A stretch of DNA of 22,243 bases from DATLWN01 sp964422615 (GTDB taxonomy: Bacteria > Pseudomonadota > Zetaproteobacteria > Mariprofundales > Mariprofundaceae): positions 1 through 22,243 of the forward strand of contig CAYRBJ010000031.1 in NCBI GenBank assembly GCA_964422615.1, written 5' to 3'. The notes under the pieces were generated by a model. That model was not told where the DNA came from. It was given only the letters and a program-made list of their open reading frames with translations, and did not search any database. Made by a program: the position numbers and the translations under genes. This document shows, in pieces, positions 18,313 to 22,243 of this stretch (the stretch's first letter is position 1; every line of letters begins with the position of its first letter).

Positions 18313-19893
18313 ATGCATGCATATCCACGATGGAAGTTATGGCTGATCCTGGTCGTATTCCTGATATCCATCATGGGCGCGCTGCCGAACTTCATCTCCG
18401 TGCCCTCATGGTGGCCGACATCGATGAGCAAGAAAATGAACCTCGGCCTGGATCTGAAGGGCGGTATCCACCTGGTGCTGGACGTCGAGGTCGAGAAGGC
18501 CGTGGCACACAGTGTGGCCGAGGACGTCGATACCGTCCGCCGTACCCTGCGCCAGAATCGCATCGCCTATTCCAGCCTGGACAACAGCGGCCGTACGATC
18601 ACCGCCGTCATCCGCAACCCGGCGAACACCGCCGCCGCCGCCAAGTTGCTCTCCGATGCCATGGATTCGTTCGCCATGCAGGAACTAGACGGCAACCGAA
18701 TCGTGCTCACGCTCAAGGATAAGGACGCCGCCGACATCCGCAAATTTGCGGTTCAACAAGCCATCGAGGTGGTGCGTCACCGTATCGACGCCCTAGGCAC
18801 CACGGAACCGGTGATCGCCGCGCAAGGCAATCGCCGCATCCTGGTAGAGATCCCGGGTTACGAGAACACCGCCCGCGCCAAGAGCCTGATCGGGCGCACC
18901 GCCGAACTGGAATTCAAGCTGGTGGACGAAAAAGGTGACCTGGACAAGGCATTGGCTGGCGATGTACCGCCGGACGACGAAATCGTCTACGGCGATGCCG
19001 TGAAGCGCAACGGCAAGATCTTTCGCCAGCCCTATCTGGTGAAGAGGCGCACCGAGCTTTCCGGCACCGAGGTCACCGATGCGCGCGTTACCATCGATTC
19101 GCGCACCAATGAGTATGCCGTGGATCTGAAGTTCAACAACCGCGGGGCTGAGCGCTTCGATCGGCTGACCAGCCAACACGTCGGCGATCGCTTCGCCATC
19201 ATCCTGGAAGGCGTAGTCAAGTCTGCCCCGGTGATCCGCGAACGCATTTCGGGCGGCAGGGCCCAGATCACCGGCAGCTTCACGCCACAGGAGGCGCGCG
19301 ACCTGGCCATTGTGCTGCGCGCCGGCGCCTTGCCCGCACCGGTCAACATCGTCGAGGAGCGCACGATCGGACCGAGCCTCGGCCAGGACTCCATCAACAA
19401 GGGAGAGAGTTCCACACTCTATGGCTTCATCGCCGTCGTCATCTTTATGCTGGTTTATTACCGCCTGTTCGGCCTGGTGGCCAATATCGCGCTGATGTTC
19501 AACCTGGTGCTGATCGTGGCTGCGATGAGCATGATCGGCTCCACGCTGTCGCTGCCGGGTATCGCCGGCATCGTGCTGACCATCGGTATGGCCGTCGATG
19601 CCAACGTGCTGATTTTCGAGCGCATCCGTGAGGAGGTGCGCAACGGACGAACGCCGTTTGCCGCCATCGACGCCGGATTCGACCGTGCCTTCGTCACCAT
19701 CGTCGACTCCAACGTCACGACACTGATCGGCGCCGTCATGCTGTTCCAGTTCGGCAGTGGCCCGGTCAAGGGTTTTGCCGTGACCCTAACCATCGGTCTG
19801 CTGGCCTCAATGTTCACGGCCATCACGGTCACCCGCGCCATCATCGTCCTGGCGCTGGGGCGCCGCAAACGCATCGAACGCCTGAGCATCTAG
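18313..19893 (+). CDS. secD: Protein translocase subunit SecD
   Basis: A 526-residue RND-family membrane protein. With SecF it uses the proton gradient to help pull exported proteins into the periplasm. An N-terminal membrane segment (8-28) precedes the GLDLKGGIHLVLDVE motif (45-59) and a large periplasmic region. The five C-terminal membrane helices (about 370-515) include AVDANVLIFERIREE (427-441). D429 is the equivalent of the proton-relay Asp. It is about 90 residues shorter than E. coli SecD; the missing length is in the periplasmic part, and all signature motifs are kept. AGGA lies eight bases before the ATG. secF starts eight bases after the stop. Confidence 0.97.
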   Translation: MHAYPRWKLWLILVVFLISIMGALPNFISVPSWWPTSMSKKMNLGLDLKGGIHLVLDVEVEKAVAHSVAEDVDTVRRTLRQNRIAYSSLDNSGRTITAVIRNPANTAAAAKLLSDAMDSFAMQELDGNRIVLTLKDKDAADIRKFAVQQAIEVVRHRIDALGTTEPVIAAQGNRRILVEIPGYENTARAKSLIGRTAELEFKLVDEKGDLDKALAGDVPPDDEIVYGDAVKRNGKIFRQPYLVKRRTELSGTEVTDARVTIDSRTNEYAVDLKFNNRGAERFDRLTSQHVGDRFAIILEGVVKSAPVIRERISGGRAQITGSFTPQEARDLAIVLRAGALPAPVNIVEERTIGPSLGQDSINKGESSTLYGFIAVVIFMLVYYRLFGLVANIALMFNLVLIVAAMSMIGSTLSLPGIAGIVLTIGMAVDANVLIFERIREEVRNGRTPFAAIDAGFDRAFVTIVDSNVTTLIGAVMLFQFGSGPVKGFAVTLTIGLLASMFTAITVTRAIIVLALGRRKRIERLSI

Positions 19894-19901
19894 GGGAACC
19901 C

Positions 19902-20846
19902 ATGGAACTGATCCGTCCGGATACACACATCGACTTTCTCGGCAAACGCAAGATCGCCATGGGCATCTCCGGCATCCTGGTTGCGGCATCGATCATCCTC
20001 ATCATCATCAAAGGCCTGAACTTCGGCATCGACTTCACCGGTGGTACGGAGGTGGAAACGCGCTTCGCCCAGGCTCCGGCCATTTCCGATGTGCGCAATG
20101 CCCTGGCGCCCAAGGGCTTCGGCAATGCCACCATTCAGCAGTACGGCTCGCCCAAGGAGATCATGATACGGGTGCAGAACCGTGACGGCAGCAAGTCCTC
20201 GGTGATTAGCAACGAAGTGCTCGATGCCCTGAGCGCCAAGTTCGGCGCCCACCAGGTGGAGATGCGCAGCGTCGAGTACATCGGGCCGCAGGTCGGCAAG
20301 GAACTGGCGCGTGACGGGATTCTGGCCGTGCTGCTCGCGATGGCCGCCATCTTCATCTATGTGATGTTCCGCTTCGAAATGCGCTATGCCGTCGGTGCCG
20401 ACCTGGCCCTGTTGCACGATCCTATCATCGTGCTCGGTGCCTTTGCAGTCACCGGCATGGAGTTCAATCTGACCGTAGTGGCGGCAGTGCTGACTGTCAT
20501 CGGCTATTCCATCAACGACACCATCGTCGTGTTCGACCGCATCCGTGAAACGAACGCCGCCAACCGCAAGAAGAAACATCCGGAGGACGAGACGACGGTG
20601 GCCAACGTTGCTATCAACCAGACACTGTCGCGCACACTGATCACATCGTTCACGGTGCTGCTCGTGCTGGTCGCATTGTTCTTCCTGGGAGGCAAGGTCA
20701 TCCACGGCTTCTCGTTCGCGCTGCTGGTCGGCGTCATCGTAGGCACCTATTCCTCGATCTATATCGCCAGCCCCATCATGCTGATGATGAAGGGACGCTC
20801 CCAGGCCGATGATGAGGCCACCAAGAAACTGGAGGCACGGCCCTGA
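19902..20846 (+). CDS. secF: Protein translocase subunit SecF
   Basis: A 314-residue partner of SecD (E. coli SecF is 323). The first membrane helix (about 18-37) is followed by FGIDFTGGTEVETRF (41-55), the SecF version of the D1 motif. The RND-type motif SINDTIVVFDRIRE (203-216) holds D206, the expected proton-coupling residue. The last two helices (about 245-295) complete the six-helix fold. GGGGA lies four bases before the ATG. The stop codon overlaps the proposed CTG start of the next gene, and its last codons carry GGAGG, a likely ribosome binding site for that gene. Confidence 0.97.
   Translation: MELIRPDTHIDFLGKRKIAMGISGILVAASIILIIIKGLNFGIDFTGGTEVETRFAQAPAISDVRNALAPKGFGNATIQQYGSPKEIMIRVQNRDGSKSSVISNEVLDALSAKFGAHQVEMRSVEYIGPQVGKELARDGILAVLLAMAAIFIYVMFRFEMRYAVGADLALLHDPIIVLGAFAVTGMEFNLTVVAAVLTVIGYSINDTIVVFDRIRETNAANRKKKHPEDETTVANVAINQTLSRTLITSFTVLLVLVALFFLGGKVIHGFSFALLVGVIVGTYSSIYIASPIMLMMKGRSQADDEATKKLEARP
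20831..20835 (+). promoter_or_regulatory. Shine-Dalgarno GGAGG inside the end of secF
   Basis: GGAGG sits within the last secF codons, seven bases before CTG (20843) and ten bases before ATT (20846). It is the only good ribosome binding site near the start of the Mth938-like gene. It supports initiation there, not at the GTG 45 bases further on. Confidence 0.5.
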
Positions 20847-21241
20847 TTTCACTGCCGGGCGACATCAATCCGGACATCGGCACCGATGTGCCGCTGTTCC
20901 GGGGTTATGGAGATGACTATCTGAAGGTGGGTGACGACACCTATCGCTCCGGCCTGATGCTGCATGGTGGTGAGGTGACCGCGCCCTGGGGACCGGAACA
21001 TCTGCGCGATCTGAACGTGGAACATCTGCAGCCGATCCTCGATGCACCGCCCGAGGTGCTGATCATCGGCACTGGCCGCATCACCTGTTTTCCATCCGAG
21101 GCGGTGCTTGATGCGCTGCAACGTGCGCACATCGGCTATGAATGCATGGACTCGCGTTCGGCTGCCCGCACCTACAACATCCTGGTCACCGAAGGCCGCA
21201 CCACCTCGGCGGTCATGCTGCTTCCGTCCGTCCGGAATTGA
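20843..21241 (+). CDS. Mth938-like (DUF498) domain protein, probable non-canonical start
   Basis: A small protein of the Mth938/Xcc1710/NDUFAF3 fold. The family marks are LIIGTGRITCFPS and a C-terminal SRSAARTYNILVTEGR. The molecular role of the bacterial members is unknown; the human relative NDUFAF3 assists respiratory complex I assembly. The first ordinary start codon is GTG at 20888 (117 residues), but it has no ribosome binding site and would cut into the first strand. The frame is open upstream with no ATG, GTG or TTG. GGAGG lies seven bases before a CTG at 20843, which overlaps the secF TGA, and ten before ATT at 20846. I prefer initiation there, giving 132 residues. It ends two bases before queD. 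The family call is good; the start is an inference. Confidence 0.8.
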   Translation: MISLPGDINPDIGTDVPLFRGYGDDYLKVGDDTYRSGLMLHGGEVTAPWGPEHLRDLNVEHLQPILDAPPEVLIIGTGRITCFPSEAVLDALQRAHIGYECMDSRSAARTYNILVTEGRTTSAVMLLPSVRN

Positions 21242-21243
21242 CC

Positions 21244-21618
21244 ATGGCCCGATACGAGCTGATGGTCCGCACCGATTTCGCCGCCGCCCACCTGCTGCGC
21301 GGCTATCCGGGCGATTGCGCCCGCCTGCACGGCCATAACTGGCATGTCGAGTTGTACGTCGAATGCAGCGACCTGGACGACATCGGCCTGGCCGTCGACT
21401 ACAAGGTCATGAAGGGCGAGTTGAAGGCGGCGCTGGCCGGCTGGGATCATTACAACCTGAACGACATTGCCCCGTTCGACACCATCAACCCATCGAGCGA
21501 AAATGTTGCCCGCGTGCTGTATGAAGAGATGCGCCGCCGGCTGGACAACCAACGCCTGCGCGTGTCGCGTGTCGTCATCGGCGAGACGTGCACGGCGCGG
21601 GTCACCTACTGGCCGTGA
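21244..21618 (+). CDS. queD: 6-carboxytetrahydropterin synthase QueD
   Basis: A 124-residue enzyme of the PTPS fold that turns dihydroneopterin triphosphate into 6-carboxy-tetrahydropterin, the second step towards preQ0 and queuosine. The zinc ligands are H16 (AAAHLL), H29 and H31 (LHGHNW). The catalytic residues are C25 (GDCARLHGH), D68 and H69 (WDHYNLND) and E114 (GETCTARV). The set fits QueD, not eukaryotic PTPS. The ATG at 21244 is chosen because homologs start with a short strand like ARYELMVRTDF; the frame is open 34 codons further upstream inside the preceding gene. It follows that gene by two bases. Its product pathway ends at Tgt, encoded at the start of the same gene run. Confidence 0.95.
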   Translation: MARYELMVRTDFAAAHLLRGYPGDCARLHGHNWHVELYVECSDLDDIGLAVDYKVMKGELKAALAGWDHYNLNDIAPFDTINPSSENVARVLYEEMRRRLDNQRLRVSRVVIGETCTARVTYWP

Positions 21619-21644
21619 TCCGCCACTTTCACCCGTAAATCCGC

Positions 21645-21974
21645 GTGCCAGCCACCAAAAACGTCTACCGCATCACCTTCGTCAACCAGGACAGGGTCTA
21701 CGAAATCTACGCCCGGCATGTCGGTGCATCGGGCATTCCGGGATTCGTGCAGGTCGGCGAACTCTTGTTCGGCGAACGCTCCTCGGTGGTCGTCGACCCG
21801 TCCGAGGAGAGCCTGCGCAGCGAGTTCAAGGGCGTAAAGCGGACCCACATCCCGGTGCACGCCGTCATGCGCATCGACGAGGTCGAGAAGCCGGGTCCGG
21901 CCCGCATCAGCGAGGCGGGCAGTGGTGGCAACGTCACACCGTTCCCGACCCCGAGCCCAGAATCGTCGAAATAA
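21645..21974 (+). CDS. DUF1820 family protein
   Basis: A 109-residue protein with the full DUF1820 pattern: VYRITFVNQDRVYEIYAR (7-24), GFVQVGELLFGERSSVVVDPSEE (33-55), FKGVKRTHIPVHAVMRIDEV (61-80) and a Gly/Pro-rich end (GNVTPFPTPSP). The family is small, cytoplasmic and of unknown role. The start is GTG, the first possible codon after an in-frame TAA at 21636; there is no recognisable ribosome binding site, so coupling to queD, which ends 26 bases upstream, is possible. It is the last gene of the tgt-sec run and ends seven bases from a convergent gene. Confidence 0.9.
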   Translation: MPATKNVYRITFVNQDRVYEIYARHVGASGIPGFVQVGELLFGERSSVVVDPSEESLRSEFKGVKRTHIPVHAVMRIDEVEKPGPARISEAGSGGNVTPFPTPSPESSK

Positions 21975-21981
21975 TCTCCGC

Positions 21982-22243
21982 CTAGTTACCCCGGAACCGG
22001 AGAAAACGGCGCCGGTTCTTCAGCAGACGCTTCGCCGCCGGTCTTTGCTGCGTAGCCGACTCATGATGCTGCGTCGAATCCGCCCCGTCCTGCTGCTTCA
22101 AAGCCGGCCTTTCCGCCTGCCGCGTGGCCGGCCTTGCCTGTCGCATCATCCCCGGCTGATTTTCCATCCGCCGCATACCGGGCCGCTGCATCCGCCGCAT
22201 ACCGGGCCGCTGCATCCGCCGCATACCGGGCCGCTGCATCCGC
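21982..22243 (-). CDS. C-terminal part of a basic, repeat-containing protein (unidentified)
   Basis: The last 86 or so codons of a gene that enters from the right edge; its start is not in the window. From the edge inwards it encodes repeats of RPGMRRMQ, then degenerate versions (ENQPGMMRQARPATRQAERP), a Gln/His/Ala stretch, and a very basic end (AKRLLKNRRRFLRFRGN). There are almost no acidic or hydrophobic residues in the repeat part, so it is probably disordered and could bind nucleic acid or a membrane surface. The ATG at 22239 lies inside the repeat and is not a credible start. I recognise no family. An alternative is that the frame is a by-product of the repeat, but the uninterrupted frame and the varied tail argue for a real gene. 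Confidence 0.5.
   Translation of the reverse strand, partial: RMQRPGMRRMQRPGMRRMQRPGMRRMENQPGMMRQARPATRQAERPALKQQDGADSTQHHESATQQRPAAKRLLKNRRRFLRFRGN
21994..22018. terminator. Possible terminator hairpin between convergent genes
   Basis: GAACCGG (21994-22000) and CCGGTTC (22012-22018) form a perfect 7-bp stem with an 11-base loop, 20 bases past the DUF1820 stop. On the plus strand it is followed by TTCAGC, not a T-run, so it would be a weak intrinsic terminator for the tgt-sec run. It also lies within the 3' end of the convergent reading frame. Confidence 0.35.
22165..22243. repeat. Perfect 24-bp tandem repeat, at least three copies, truncated by window edge
   Basis: Three identical 24-base units start at 22165, 22189 and 22213, and seven bases of a fourth copy reach the window end. 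The unit begins CATCCGCCGC and ends GGGCCGCTG. Being a multiple of three, it keeps the minus-strand frame open and adds eight residues per copy (M-Q-R-P-G-M-R-R). The lack of any base difference points to recent expansion or ongoing slippage. Confidence 0.9.

Overview
This window is a dense, GC-rich bacterial chromosomal segment. It carries a mix of housekeeping, carbon-storage and signalling genes, with no RNA gene, insertion sequence, prophage, integron or CRISPR array that I can see. The gene content points to Pseudomonadota (Proteobacteria). The supporting features are def-fmt-rsmB with 4-base overlaps, tgt-yajC-secD-secF, a DUF1820 protein of the kind common in gammaproteobacteria, and lipoproteins and Sec signal peptides of Gram-negative type. 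SecD is short (526 residues, against about 615 in E. coli) and an Mth938-like gene directly follows secF, so a lineage outside the Enterobacterales is likely. I cannot name the genus.

Region 1 (1-8439, all on the minus strand; listed in transcription order): an FHA-GAF-class III adenylate cyclase; pgi (glucose-6-phosphate isomerase); def, fmt and rsmB (formyl-methionine removal, initiator tRNA formylation, 16S rRNA C5-methylation); a secreted DUF2059-like protein; a small lipoprotein; and the N-terminal part of a PAPS-type sulfotransferase cut by the left edge.

Region 2 (8440-10954, plus strand): a divergent intergenic region, then glgA (glycogen synthase) and an overlapping ROK-family glucokinase. 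Region 3 (10965-16552, minus strand): a convergent alpha-glucan phosphorylase of the DUF3417 type, a periplasmic chalcone-isomerase-like protein, and a large PAS-GAF-GAF-HD-GYP protein that should degrade cyclic di-GMP. With pgi, these genes can build glucan, take it down to glucose-1-phosphate, phosphorylate free glucose and feed glycolysis. The branching enzyme (glgB) and ADP-glucose pyrophosphorylase (glgC) are not in the window.

Region 4 (16761-21974, plus strand): tgt, yajC, secD, secF, an Mth938-like gene that may start at a non-canonical codon, queD and a DUF1820 gene, all closely packed. The two queuosine genes (tgt, queD) sit at either end of the Sec accessory cluster. Region 5 (21982-22243, minus strand): the C-terminal end of an unidentified Arg/Pro/Met/Gln-rich protein whose coding sequence is a perfect 24-bp tandem repeat running off the right edge.

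No gap between genes exceeds about 210 bases. The largest, 556-760 and 16553-16760, hold no gene that I can support. I found no convincing new multi-gene system. The best leads are the non-canonical start, the tandem-repeat protein, the pairing of cAMP and c-di-GMP enzymes around the glucan genes, and two possible leaderless promoters.
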